From Bacteroidales bacterium (GTDB lineage Bacteria; Bacteroidota; Bacteroidia; Bacteroidales; UBA10428), in contig DAOUOU010000013.1 in NCBI GenBank assembly GCA_030626465.1, positions 1-21,425 of the forward strand: 21,425 nt of DNA, given 5' to 3'. Below are positions 8,640 to 16,410 of the stretch, in pieces. The translations under genes were made by a program, and so were the position numbers. The number at the start of each line of letters is the position of its first letter. Positions within the stretch are counted from its first letter, which is position 1. The notes under the pieces were generated by a model, which did no database searches, was not told the DNA's origin, and worked only from the letters and a program-made list of their open reading frames with translations.

Positions 8640-8758
8640 CTTTTTAAAGTATCGATTGGTATTGTTCAGATGTTGAAATTAACAATTATTCTCCTTTATG
8701 GTTTGACTTTCCTTTGTATAGTTGCATTTTGAATAATACTGTAATATATTTATGTATA

Positions 8759-9442
8759 ATGACTGCTGAAAATAAATTAACTATTATTCATCTTGTTGAT
8801 ATCCATGGAGCCGGTTCTTTAATTCATGAAATAGGCGAAGAACTGCGGATAGTTGATATGGTAATAGTTGCCGGTGATATTACCCATTTCGGAAGAAAAA
8901 AAGATACTCAAAAAATTATTGAAGCTATTGCATTCTACAACAAAACCATTTTTGCTGTGGCAGGCAATTGTGATTTTCCTGAAGTTGAGAATTTCCTTTC
9001 GCTGCAGAATATCAACCTTCACAGAACCTTCGTCAGGAAAGGTAACTTCACTCTGAGTGGTTTGGGGGGGTCGCTCCCATGTCCCGGAACAACACCTTTT
9101 GAATACACAGAGGAGGAAGCTTGGCAATGGCTCTCTGATATTATTCCTGAAACAACAGCTACTGCCAATATTTTTGTATCTCACCAGCCTCCTTATAATA
9201 CTCTGAACGATCAGTTGCCCGGCGGACAACATGTTGGAAGCAAGTCAATAAGAGAATTTATAGAAAAAACATCCCCTGTTCTGTGCCTGACAGGGCACAT
9301 TCATGAAGGAGCTGGAATCGATAGGATTGGCAACTGCAAAATAGTAAATCCAGGACCCTTTCGATACGGCAACTATGCTTTCATAGAAATAACAGGTGAA
9401 AATTCAACACACATTGAGCTAAAACAAGTTACCGTATTCTAG
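8759..9442 (+). CDS. Calcineurin-like metallophosphoesterase
   Basis: Predicted cytoplasmic metal-dependent phosphoesterase of 227 residues. All metal-ligand motifs are present in order: D-x-H (D14, H16) in HLVDIHG, GD-x4-G (D40) in VAGDITHFG, the GN-x-D variant GNCD (N70, D72), SH (H142) in VSHQPP, and GHIHE (H180, H182) followed by NPGPFRYG. The GNCD form in place of GNHE is typical of the short bacterial/archaeal Metallophos_2 group. An in-frame TTG 45 bp upstream would add 15 residues (YSCILNNTV...) without family similarity, so the ATG at 8759 is preferred. The substrate (cyclic nucleotide, protein phosphate or other) cannot be told. The gene stands alone, divergent from the truncated reductase, and the next gene begins 92 bp downstream. 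Confidence 0.88.
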   Translation: MTAENKLTIIHLVDIHGAGSLIHEIGEELRIVDMVIVAGDITHFGRKKDTQKIIEAIAFYNKTIFAVAGNCDFPEVENFLSLQNINLHRTFVRKGNFTLSGLGGSLPCPGTTPFEYTEEEAWQWLSDIIPETTATANIFVSHQPPYNTLNDQLPGGQHVGSKSIREFIEKTSPVLCLTGHIHEGAGIDRIGNCKIVNPGPFRYGNYAFIEITGENSTHIELKQVTVF

Positions 9443-9507
9443 AACACACTTACCTATTTTTTTCGGTTGCTCACCTATTAACAGTTAATCGCTATTCTAT
9501 TGAAATG

Positions 9508-9515
9508 TATTTTTG
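9508..9515 (+). promoter_or_regulatory. Possible -7 box for the DUF2953-like/YtfJ-like pair
   Basis: TATTTTTG at 9508-9515 matches TAnnTTTG perfectly and lies 19 nt before the ATG at 9535. No clear TTG is found at the expected upstream distance, so this is a tentative call. Confidence 0.35.
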
Positions 9516-9534
9516 ATCTTAAATAACAGGAATT

Positions 9535-10059
9535 ATGATAACACTAGTAATAATATTGGTATGCCTGCTATTTGTAACAGGTATTTTCTTTGTCCCCTTA
9601 CTTGTTGTAGTTGAAACAAATACAAAGGAATATTATGTGAATCTGTATGGTTATGCCAAAGCTCAACTCGTGATGCTTTCTGACGGATGGAAAATCAGGT
9701 TGCGAATACTTTTTGTATCCTTTTATATAAATCCTTTTGCCCGAATATCCAAACCAAGGACGAAAGTTAAAACAAGTAAGCCCAAGCGTAAAAGAAAAAA
9801 ACCGAGCTTGAGAAAGGTCCGTACATTTGTAATCAGATTTTTTCAATCCCTTTACATCAAAAAGCTTATTGTAACAATAGATACCAATGATTTTCCATTT
9901 AACGCCCAACTTATTCCAATTGCTCAGCATATAAATCAGAAAAATATTAAAGTAAATATAAATTTTGAGAATCAAAATAGTATAGATTTCATGGCATACA
10001 CCCGATTGTATAAAATTATATGGATAGCAATACTATCATTTTTAATCAATAAAAATTAA
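9535..10059 (+). CDS. DUF2953-like (YtfI-like) membrane-anchored protein
   Basis: The 174-residue product has one N-terminal transmembrane anchor (about residues 3-25), a beta-rich stretch (VVVETNTKEYYVNLYGYAK, WKIRLRILFVSFYINPF), a strongly basic linker at ~73-90 (KPKRKRKKPSLRKV) and a second beta-rich half with conserved-looking FPFNAQLIPIAQHIN. This layout matches DUF2953 proteins such as Bacillus YtfI: an N-terminal TM, a charged middle and a beta C-terminal half. The strongest support is context: the next gene, 4 bp away, is YtfJ-like, and ytfI-ytfJ adjacency is the known arrangement in Bacillus. The C-terminus (IIWIAILSFLINKN) is hydrophobic and might touch the membrane. Molecular function is unknown. 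The start has an AGGA-type site in CAGGAATT. Confidence 0.6.
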   Translation: MITLVIILVCLLFVTGIFFVPLLVVVETNTKEYYVNLYGYAKAQLVMLSDGWKIRLRILFVSFYINPFARISKPRTKVKTSKPKRKRKKPSLRKVRTFVIRFFQSLYIKKLIVTIDTNDFPFNAQLIPIAQHINQKNIKVNINFENQNSIDFMAYTRLYKIIWIAILSFLINKN

Positions 10060-10063
10060 AACT

Positions 10064-10459
10064 ATGGAAAACAAAGTAGATGTATTATTAGACAAAATTT
10101 CCGAACATGTAAAGGAAATGACAAAAACCGAGACTATTATCGGTGATGAATTTAAAATTGGGGAATATACCTGCAAACCTGTAATCAGAATAGGTGTTGG
10201 TTTTGGTAGTGCAGGAGGAGTGGGAGATCATCCAAAAGGGAAAGGAACAGGAACCGGAGGAGGAGCCGGAGCCGGTGTGGGAATTTCTCCTGTTGGCTTT
10301 CTGGCAACAAAAGGTGACGAGATCGTTTTTATTCAGGCAGAAAAAAACAAGGGACTTGGAGCTGTTATTGAAAAAGTACCTGATATAGTTGAGAAGATCA
10401 TGGAGATGAAGAATAAGAAAGAAGAAAAAGAAGAAAAAGAAACAAAGAAAGGCAAGTAA
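10064..10459 (+). CDS. YtfJ/GerW-family protein
   Basis: The 131-residue product matches the GerW/Spore_YtfJ family (PF09579) in layout: an N-terminal helix (VDVLLDKISEHVKEM), a strand with VIGDEFKIGEYT-type sequence, VIRIGVGFGSAGGVG, then a long Gly-rich loop (GTGTGGGAGAGVGISPVGFL) and a final strand/helix (DEIVFIQ, VIEKVPDIVEKI). In Bacillus subtilis YtfJ is a spore germination protein, but homologues occur in many non-spore-formers, where the role is not established. The last ~20 residues are a low-complexity Lys/Glu tail. It is translationally close to the DUF2953-like gene (4-bp gap). A membrane or envelope role for the pair is inferred from the TM anchor of the partner. No signal peptide is seen. 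Confidence 0.75.
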   Translation: MENKVDVLLDKISEHVKEMTKTETIIGDEFKIGEYTCKPVIRIGVGFGSAGGVGDHPKGKGTGTGGGAGAGVGISPVGFLATKGDEIVFIQAEKNKGLGAVIEKVPDIVEKIMEMKNKKEEKEEKETKKGK

Positions 10460-10500
10460 TTTATTTTGCCATAGTATTCCGTTTGAATAACAGCCAGAAT

Positions 10501-10577
10501 GAGGCTGTCCAAAAAGCCTTTGTGCCTGTGCACCGTAATGCTTCGGCACACAGGTGTGCAACTTTTTGGACAGCCTC
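10501..10577. repeat. 77-bp hairpin element (terminator or MITE-like)
   Basis: Outer arms GAGGCTGTCCAAAAAG (10501-10516) and CTTTTTGGACAGCCTC (10562-10577) pair perfectly over 16 bp. Inside, CCTTTGTGCC (10517-10526) pairs with GGCACACAGG (10545-10554) with one mismatch. The right arm has a 7-nt bulge (TGTGCAA, 10555-10561) and the loop has 18 nt. It lies 41 bp after the YtfJ-like stop and 30 bp before the methyltransferase ATG. The arms resemble terminal inverted repeats of some insertion sequences, from memory only. It could act as a terminator of the upstream pair. Confidence 0.75.
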
Positions 10578-10607
10578 TCCATTGTATAACTATCATTCTA
10601 TCGAATC

Positions 10608-11051
10608 ATGAAAATCAAATCAATACCGCCCTTGTATTTACTCTTGAGCGTTTTGTTAATTATCTCATTCTATTTTATTTTCCCGGGTTTAAACATAGTT
10701 CCGCGCCCATACAACCTTGGAGGTATAATTCTCATGTTTCTCGGATTTATTATTGTTGGTAAAGCAAAAGACTTATTTAAGAAGTTTGTTACACCAACGT
10801 CCTTTGAAAAATCAACATTTTTAATTGCAGAAGGTATATTCAATTATTCAAGAAATCCGATGTATCTGGGAATGGTCCTGTTTCTTACAGGATTTTCAAT
10901 TTGTTTTGGGAATATTATTTCCCTGGTTATTCCCTTTATTTTTCTGTCGATCATGGCGTATGTATTTATCCCGTATGAAGAAAAAAAGATGAAAATAACA
11001 TTTGGGAATGATTACCTGGATTATAAAAGAAAAGTCAGAAGATGGTTTTAG
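10608..11051 (+). CDS. Isoprenylcysteine carboxyl methyltransferase / PEMT-family membrane protein
   Basis: Small polytopic membrane protein of 147 residues with four hydrophobic segments (about 9-28, 36-53, 85-103, 106-122). It carries the family signature GIFNYSRNPMYLGM (N79, R82, N83, P84, Y86), which in ICMT/PEMT-type enzymes forms part of the S-adenosylmethionine site, and the C-terminal IPYEEKKMKITFGNDYLDYKRKVRRWF pattern with the E-E pair and Y-x-x-Y-x-x-x-V-x-R-W/F ending. Members methylate carboxyl groups or lipids in the membrane; bacteria have no farnesylated CaaX proteins to match the eukaryotic substrate, so the substrate is unknown. It is of the usual length for bacterial members. 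It follows the hairpin element closely, so its expression may depend on it; no clean TAnnTTTG promoter is seen in the gap. Confidence 0.85.
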   Translation: MKIKSIPPLYLLLSVLLIISFYFIFPGLNIVPRPYNLGGIILMFLGFIIVGKAKDLFKKFVTPTSFEKSTFLIAEGIFNYSRNPMYLGMVLFLTGFSICFGNIISLVIPFIFLSIMAYVFIPYEEKKMKITFGNDYLDYKRKVRRWF

Positions 11052-11151
11052 TAGTGTACTTCTTATTTGAAACGGACGGGATAAAGAAGAAATGTGCAAA
11101 ATACAATTGAGATATTATCTCATAAAACTAACATTCAGGATGATTCAAGGA

Positions 11152-11190
11152 TTAATTCAAAGTACTATTTGTGATGACCTGTTGAATTAA
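11152..11190. repeat. 9-bp inverted repeat after the CotH gene
   Basis: TTAATTCAA (11152-11160) and TTGAATTAA (11182-11190) pair perfectly around a 21-nt loop, starting 4 bp beyond the CotH stop codon. A second short palindrome (TGAGAT, ATT, ATCTCA) lies at 11108-11122. Both are AT-rich and lack a T-tract, so they are weak terminator candidates for the convergent genes. Confidence 0.3.
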
Positions 11191-11194
11191 AGCA

Positions 11195-14100
11195 TTACGG
11201 CTTGTAAATAATTCTCCTGGTTTCCAGATTATCTTCAGATGCAACCTGAAGTATATATATACCTGCTTCAATAGCAAAATTATTCAGGTTTATCGACATT
11301 TCATTATTGCTTTCAGCATCAAATAAGAGCAAACCGCTTAAAGTGTAAATTCTCACCCTTATTCCTTTATTTGCTTCTGATGAATAAGGTTTAACAAATA
11401 TTACTCCTTGTGTTGGATTAGGATACACAAATAATTTGGGTGTATCAGATTCTATTATCTCAGTTTCCTCAATAGCGGTCACTGATTTATCGTCACCAAA
11501 AGGGGATCCTCCGTTCCAGTATGATGCCCGCCAATAGTACGGGTCATTCGGGTTGCCTGTAGGATTAAATTCAAAAGATACCAGTGATGGGCCTTCCCCG
11601 TCAGGAGTTACAGGCCATGGCTCATAATCATGATAAAAGAAGTGTATTATTTCATTTCCCTGCGAATCCTTCAATAGAACTTCCTCCCCTCCATTGGAAA
11701 GATTTCCTTTGAAATTGCCACTTGCAATCTTACCATGTTGGTAATAGAAATAGGATGGTTTTGAAACAATCACATAAAATTGTTTTGGTCCCAGTATGGT
11801 GTTTGGCGGAAACTCATAGTATACTGCCGAATCAAGTACGAATCCTGATAGATTAAGTGATGTTTCTCCGGTATTCTTGAATTCGATAAACTCAAATGAT
11901 TTCCCGGATGTTGTATCAGTACCCTGAATTACATCAACAGGATGGTAATGCAGTTCCGTTACTTTTAGTTTGGAATAATCATCGTTGCCTGAATAAAAAT
12001 TGATGTGCCGGATAGCGCTCCAATTACCGTTACTATAAATTCTTGCTTTAATAATTGCTGAAGAGCTAATATTCATGCTTACTCCATTGTTTCCTTCCAA
12101 TGCAGAGGGTGAAATATCGCCTCCGACCTGCCGGGGATCATCACCGTTCAGGGTGTAATAAATGCTTCCACTGCTATTAGGGTTTTCAATTGTTATCTGC
12201 AATCCCGAACTCATAAGGTAATCTTCTTCATAGACAGGATTCCCCGAAGAAAGAATTTCCGGCGCACCGAGACTTGTATAGAGTCCTGCCTGTTTTAATT
12301 GAATTATTAGAATATTTGTTCTCAACGGAAAAAATTCGGTTTGTACCTGGTAAATTTCAGGCATCCAGTCATCATCTTTTGTAAATGCATGACCTGATTT
12401 TGCATCACCCCAGCGTGCTGATTCAGCAATTATGGCGGTTTCAATTTCTGAGACACGACTATTAAACCTGGCCAGACTCTCACTTGGAGTAAACACACCA
12501 TCACCTGTCAGATGCCTGGCTGCCCGATCTGCAAAGCGTAACCGGTATTCTTCATTATCAGTCAATTTGAAGTGGAGCCACTGGGGATGAAATGCACTGA
12601 AGTTGCTCACCTCCATTTTATACTGATCCGTGCGGGTTCCTATATTTACCCTGTTTTCGCTGATTCCCGAACCCGGCCATGCAGGATCAACGAACATGGC
12701 ATGCTCTGCGTCATGATTAAAGAACACATAACCATCTGTTTTATCATTGCGATTGACGATTGCATAAAAATTATTGGGCATGTTGTTTTGTCCAAACGAA
12801 GAAGTCGGTGCATCAAAATTTCCCGCATAAAAAATAGTCAGCATGTAATCAATCAAATTATCAATATCGACCAATATTTCCATGCCCGATGCTGGACGTC
12901 CGAATTCATTTTTACCTTCCAGATAGAAATAACTGGTATTATCAGAAAAACCTTGATTTAGAAGATTGTAAATTCTTTGCCAGGTTGTTAAATAACCATC
13001 TGTTGCTTCGATAGTGTATGAATAATCCTCTGTGTTTACCTTAACAACATCATAATCTTCCCTGCTATCGCCCAGGTAATCTGAAGCAAACCGCGCCTCT
13101 GAACGCTCCTGGGTTTGGAAAATGCCCCAATACATCCCGTTCAAATACAAATGGTAGTACCTGCTTCTTGTATAATGTTGTTCCATATCGCGTTGTGAAT
13201 CTCTGGAAAATACCTCCCGAACCATAGTATTGCGATTGTCACCGTTGCTCCATGCATAGTTTTGTGCGGTACGCAGATCAATCTTATCATATTCAGATAC
13301 ACCTTCATCATCGAACAAAGGGTAGTCTAATTTAGGATCCCCATAATCCGACCGGAAAAACAGTCTGAAAGCATGCTTAGGGAAATCAGAATGGCGGCTC
13401 CAGCCGCCCCTTATACGTAATCCGGCATTCACATTAAAACCATCAGCGCCATCCGGATGGATCAATTCAACCGTGCATTCCCTTTCCCACTCCATTCCAT
13501 GCCCTTCTGCATTAACATAAATACCTATTGCCGGATCAAATAAACTAGCATTGTCGGTTATAACCGAAAGAGTTGGTATATCCAATAAGGCATCATCGAT
13601 CAGCGAGGAATACATGGCATCGTTCACAACATCCGGATCCATGTCATAATCAATAATCTGGCCGTTTATATCTGTATTTGGCCAGTTTCCTCCCGGATAA
13701 GATTGTGTTCTGACATCATCCAGAAAGATGTATGTCCTTCCTCTTGGTATAGAAGGTGTAAACCCTTCTTTTGTTAGAGATACTCTTACAACAACAGCAG
13801 GTGTAGCAGCCCTGCCAGTGGTGCTCAATGGATTTATATATACTGTGGCCGGAGAAGTCGCGGTAACAGCAGATCCCGAACTTGCAGGATTGCTGCCGTC
13901 AAGTGTATAGATAATATCTGCTTCGGGGTCGGGAGAAGTTATAACCAGATTGAACGGAGAGCTGTAAAAACCTGAAGGATAGTTGGTAATGATACCAATT
14001 GTATCTATTATCTGCGGCAGATCAGTAGATGCAATGATACTGACATCGAAATAAAAATCAGAGCTTGTCATATTAGCATTAAAACCCTGCACAGCAATAG

Positions 14101-14599
14101 TGTTCTCCCCTTCCGAAAGGCTCAGGTCATGAATGCTGACAACAAATGATTCCGGAGTACCTGATTCGTGCAGATCAGTTGCAAAAGCATCATGCGATAA
14201 TATGGCAGGTGCGTATTGACTAAGAGCAATATCTCCGTTGATCCAGATAACGAAACCGTCATCGTAATCGACAGTGAATGTAACTTCATTAATATTTGCT
14301 ACATTCGATGCTTCAAAGGCAGATCGCAAGTATATGGTAGAATAATTATTCTGCATATCTGCAATTTCTGTTCCACCTGTTCCATCACCATAGCGAAAGG
14401 GTGCATTGCCCATATCCCATGAAGAATCATTAAATCCGGGATTCATCCATCCACCGTCCAGACCTGCGGCATCAATGCCTTTCAGATACCTGTATTGTGA
14501 TTGACCCGGAAAACTAATTTGGGCGTTAAGTTTTAAGGGTACACTTATCAGAAAAAGCAGAGTAACAAAAATGCTTGCCGGAAATAAAAATTTAACCAC
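11195..14599 (-). CDS. Secreted CotH-kinase / lamin-tail protein with T9SS sorting domain
   Basis: Large surface or secreted protein, 1134 residues. The frame is open from a TTG at 14614, but the GTG at 14599 is preferred because GGGAGGG sits 6 nt before it and the signal peptide then starts properly (MVKFLFPASIF..., cleavage after LNA, residue 26). Domains in order: a galactose-binding-like beta-sandwich (~30-190), a chitobiase C-terminal-like domain (~205-295, IIYTLDGSNP), a CotH kinase-like domain (~340-740; RIRGGWSRHSDFPKHAFRL, YLNGMYWGIFQTQERSE, VDIDNLIDYML and NHDAEHAM with D630 and E632 as probable metal ligands), a second chitobiase-like domain (~785-865, IYYTLNGDDP), a lamin-tail domain (~872-1005), and a type A T9SS domain (~1053-1134, YPNPTQG). 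CotH proteins phosphorylate secreted proteins in Bacillus; activity here is inferred. It has a convergent neighbour on the left and a long gene-free region upstream. Confidence 0.9.
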   Translation of the reverse strand: MVKFLFPASIFVTLLFLISVPLKLNAQISFPGQSQYRYLKGIDAAGLDGGWMNPGFNDSSWDMGNAPFRYGDGTGGTEIADMQNNYSTIYLRSAFEASNVANINEVTFTVDYDDGFVIWINGDIALSQYAPAILSHDAFATDLHESGTPESFVVSIHDLSLSEGENTIAVQGFNANMTSSDFYFDVSIIASTDLPQIIDTIGIITNYPSGFYSSPFNLVITSPDPEADIIYTLDGSNPASSGSAVTATSPATVYINPLSTTGRAATPAVVVRVSLTKEGFTPSIPRGRTYIFLDDVRTQSYPGGNWPNTDINGQIIDYDMDPDVVNDAMYSSLIDDALLDIPTLSVITDNASLFDPAIGIYVNAEGHGMEWERECTVELIHPDGADGFNVNAGLRIRGGWSRHSDFPKHAFRLFFRSDYGDPKLDYPLFDDEGVSEYDKIDLRTAQNYAWSNGDNRNTMVREVFSRDSQRDMEQHYTRSRYYHLYLNGMYWGIFQTQERSEARFASDYLGDSREDYDVVKVNTEDYSYTIEATDGYLTTWQRIYNLLNQGFSDNTSYFYLEGKNEFGRPASGMEILVDIDNLIDYMLTIFYAGNFDAPTSSFGQNNMPNNFYAIVNRNDKTDGYVFFNHDAEHAMFVDPAWPGSGISENRVNIGTRTDQYKMEVSNFSAFHPQWLHFKLTDNEEYRLRFADRAARHLTGDGVFTPSESLARFNSRVSEIETAIIAESARWGDAKSGHAFTKDDDWMPEIYQVQTEFFPLRTNILIIQLKQAGLYTSLGAPEILSSGNPVYEEDYLMSSGLQITIENPNSSGSIYYTLNGDDPRQVGGDISPSALEGNNGVSMNISSSAIIKARIYSNGNWSAIRHINFYSGNDDYSKLKVTELHYHPVDVIQGTDTTSGKSFEFIEFKNTGETSLNLSGFVLDSAVYYEFPPNTILGPKQFYVIVSKPSYFYYQHGKIASGNFKGNLSNGGEEVLLKDSQGNEIIHFFYHDYEPWPVTPDGEGPSLVSFEFNPTGNPNDPYYWRASYWNGGSPFGDDKSVTAIEETEIIESDTPKLFVYPNPTQGVIFVKPYSSEANKGIRVRIYTLSGLLLFDAESNNEMSINLNNFAIEAGIYILQVASEDNLETRRIIYKP

Positions 14600-14605
14600 T
14601 GTAAT

Positions 14606-14612
14606 CCCTCCC
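14606..14612 (-). promoter_or_regulatory. Strong Shine-Dalgarno deciding the CotH GTG start
   Basis: On the minus strand GGGAGGG lies 6 nt before the GTG at 14599-14597, and it overlaps the alternative TTG start. Such a strong site is unusual next to the mostly A-rich leaders of the other genes in the window. Confidence 0.55.
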
Positions 14613-14800
14613 AATAATACTTTTTTATATAGAATTTTGAAATCTTACCTATAAATACGTAATAATGCAAGTTTCGTTCCAAAAATATTGCAATTGATTA
14701 TCATATTAAAGTATTAAATCCGAAATAAGGTTTTGGTATGAAAAGCCATTCAATTTTTGTTATTTGTGATTATAAGGATATCCTGGGGATTATACAATAT

Positions 14801-14875
14801 AAGCACTAATGCTTTTGCCCTGTAAGCTTGCGCTGAAGCTTTAGGCAGCACGTGGTCAGCGTAGGCGCATGGGGC
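14801..14875. repeat. GC-rich block of nested inverted repeats
   Basis: A hairpin AAGCA-CTAA-TGCTT (14801-14814) is followed by a 59-bp segment closed by GCCC (14817-14820) with GGGC (14872-14875). Inside it CGCTGA (14831-14836) pairs with TCAGCG (14856-14861), with the alternative AAGCTT (14824-14829)/AAGCTT (14836-14841) hairpin. It stands out as a GC-rich island in AT-rich DNA. It may be a short repeat element or a structured RNA; no promoter or terminator supports the RNA reading. Confidence 0.4.
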
Positions 14876-14950
14876 TATGTGGATTTAAAACCAATGTTTT
14901 ATAATAACATAAGACTTATACTCTGGTAGCATTTGAATGGCAAAAAATGA

Positions 14951-15049
14951 AACCTCTACAAGGTAGTTGAAATTGACTGGAATTGCATTTTCTACAATAC
15001 TTTAACCTCTACGAGGTATATTTTAAAACGCATCTTTTTTTTCTACAAT
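14951..15049. repeat. Two diverged ~50-bp direct repeats
   Basis: AACCTCTACAAGGTA (14951-14965) recurs as AACCTCTACGAGGTA (15004-15018), and TTCTACAAT (14990-14998) recurs at 15041-15049. The copies are offset by 51-53 bp. Each copy starts with a small hairpin (ACCTC-TAC-GAGGT in the second). Two copies are too few and too diverged for a CRISPR. Confidence 0.45.
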
Positions 15050-15344
15050 TTCCAACATGCAAAGGTGTAATAATTGGTCACACTATTGAAGAAATGCACG
15101 AGCTATCCTCGAAACACAAGTTACTGATATTCGAATAATACACAGATTCTTCTACTTCTTCAGTTAATCAGTTCACCAATTACACAACCGAACGTAGTGA
15201 GCTCACCGAAGATAATTACACAGTTAACATATAAAATACTTTGTGAATAACTTATTTCGGACCAATCAGAAAAATAATTATTTTGTGAACTTTTCCAGGT
15301 CTTTAGTAATTCATTCTATAGAGTATTAGTAAATTTTTAAAACC

Positions 15345-16325
15345 ATGAAGATACTTTTTATTGGAGGTACCGGTAATATTTCCTCTGCATGCACAAGTGA
15401 AGCACTTGAAAAAGGAAATGAGGTTTATCATTTTAACAGAGGAAAATCCAACCTTTCTTTTTCCAAAGAAATTGTTTCAATTCATGGAGATATTAATAAT
15501 CCTTCAGACAGAAAAAAACTTGAAAAATATGCTCCTTATGACGTTGTAGCAAACTTTATTTGTTTTACCCCCGATCAGATAAAGGCCGATATAGACTTTT
15601 TCAGAGATAAAACAAAACAGTATATTTTCATAAGCTCTGCTACTGTATATCAAAAACCTCCCGATAATTACCTTATTACTGAAAAATGTCCCTTGGAAAA
15701 TCCGTTTTGGAAATACGCTCAGGATAAAATTGCCTGTGAGAATTTGCTTACTTCTCAGAATTCATTGCCTTATACCATTGTTCGTCCATCTTACACCTAT
15801 GGAAAAACCTGGATCCCGGTTGCTTTTACTGCCCGAGCATACAATCCTGTTCATCGTATCAGAAAAGGATTACCAATAATATCTCACGGAGATGGGGAAT
15901 CGCTGTGGGTAATGACGCATAACACAGATTTCGCAAGAGCATTCGTAGGTCTTTTCGGTAAAAAAGAGGCTCTTAACAACCACTTTCATATCACATCTGA
16001 TGAGGTACATACATGGGATCAGATTTATAAAATAATTGGCAACGTTGTCGGTAAGGAGCCCAAACTCATTCATATTCCTTCCGATTTTATTAACTCAATA
16101 GAACCAGAATGGGGAGCTGCACTTTTGGGCGATAAGGCCCGATCTATGGTATTTGATAATTCAAAAATAAAATCTGTTGTTCCTGGATGGCAGGCGCGAG
16201 TCTCTTTTGAAGATGGAATTCGCGAATCCATTGCGTGGTTTGAAGAAAAGCCCGAAAGAATGCTTATCGACCAGGTTATTGAGAGCAAAATCGATACAAT
16301 CATTAAAAGATTCCCACAACCTTAA
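15345..16325 (+). CDS. NAD-dependent epimerase/dehydratase family protein (extended SDR)
   Basis: Cytoplasmic nucleotide-sugar epimerase/dehydratase-like protein of 326 residues, full length for the family. The N-terminal Rossmann motif is KILFIGGTGNIS (residues 2-13), the second strand ends in FNRGKS, which suggests NADP preference because of the Arg, and GDINNP follows. The catalytic region shows ISSATVY with the serine pair, then Y124-A-Q-D-K128 (the YxxxK pair) and IVRPSYTYG after it. The C-terminal half is substrate binding (GDGESLWVMTHNTDFARAF). It resembles the atypical extended SDRs related to plant CSP41-type proteins more than UDP-glucose 4-epimerase (GGTGNIS in place of GGTGFIG). 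The substrate is not predictable. It stands alone after a long gene-free region and faces the ThiF-like gene. Confidence 0.88.
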   Translation: MKILFIGGTGNISSACTSEALEKGNEVYHFNRGKSNLSFSKEIVSIHGDINNPSDRKKLEKYAPYDVVANFICFTPDQIKADIDFFRDKTKQYIFISSATVYQKPPDNYLITEKCPLENPFWKYAQDKIACENLLTSQNSLPYTIVRPSYTYGKTWIPVAFTARAYNPVHRIRKGLPIISHGDGESLWVMTHNTDFARAFVGLFGKKEALNNHFHITSDEVHTWDQIYKIIGNVVGKEPKLIHIPSDFINSIEPEWGAALLGDKARSMVFDNSKIKSVVPGWQARVSFEDGIRESIAWFEEKPERMLIDQVIESKIDTIIKRFPQP

Positions 16326-16410
16326 TGTCGATCATTTCAATGAAATCTGGTTAACATCAGCAGGCTGAGATGGCAAAGAGTTTGTATTGCAAAGAGAAAG
16401 AATAAGGCAA

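Larger units (their letters stand above)
14600..15344. other. 0.74-kb gene-free region with structured and repeated DNA
   Basis: No supported gene on either strand. From left to right it holds the CotH leader, a perfect TAnnTTTG box on the minus strand (TATTTTTG, 14687-14680, possible CotH promoter without a clear TTG partner), a GC-rich structured block (14801-14875), two diverged copies of a ~50-bp repeat (14951-15049), a 30-codon ORF scrap (15049-15138) and an AT-rich leader for the epimerase-like gene. The mix suggests an insertion or decay hot spot. Confidence 0.6.

Noticed and set aside
8714..8758. N-terminal extension of the metallophosphoesterase from a TTG
   Set aside because: The 15 extra residues have no family similarity, and the ATG at 8759 places the first metal motif at the usual distance from the start.
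8819..9232. 137-codon - strand ORF opposite the metallophosphoesterase
   Set aside because: Shadow of a gene with all catalytic motifs in the + frame; no motif of its own.
10088..10596. Overlapping ORFs opposite the YtfJ-like gene (164 and 87 codons)
   Set aside because: Phe/Ser/Cys-rich products are antisense shadows of the Gly-rich and Lys/Glu-rich coding sequence and of the hairpin.
10499..10762. 87-codon + strand ORF crossing the hairpin into the methyltransferase gene
   Set aside because: It translates the hairpin arms and a shifted frame of a well-supported gene; no family features.
12572..12961. 129-codon + strand ORF inside the CotH gene
   Set aside because: Antisense shadow of the CotH kinase domain; composition is not protein-like (His/Ile/Cys-rich).
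14951..15049. CRISPR-like repeat array
   Set aside because: Only two diverged copies, no regular spacer structure and no cas genes in the window.
15049..15138. Thirty-codon open stretch (GVIIGHTIEEMHELSSKHK...) upstream of the epimerase-like gene
   Set aside because: It reads protein-like but has no start codon in a sensible place and matches no family I know; possibly a gene scrap, not reportable as a gene.
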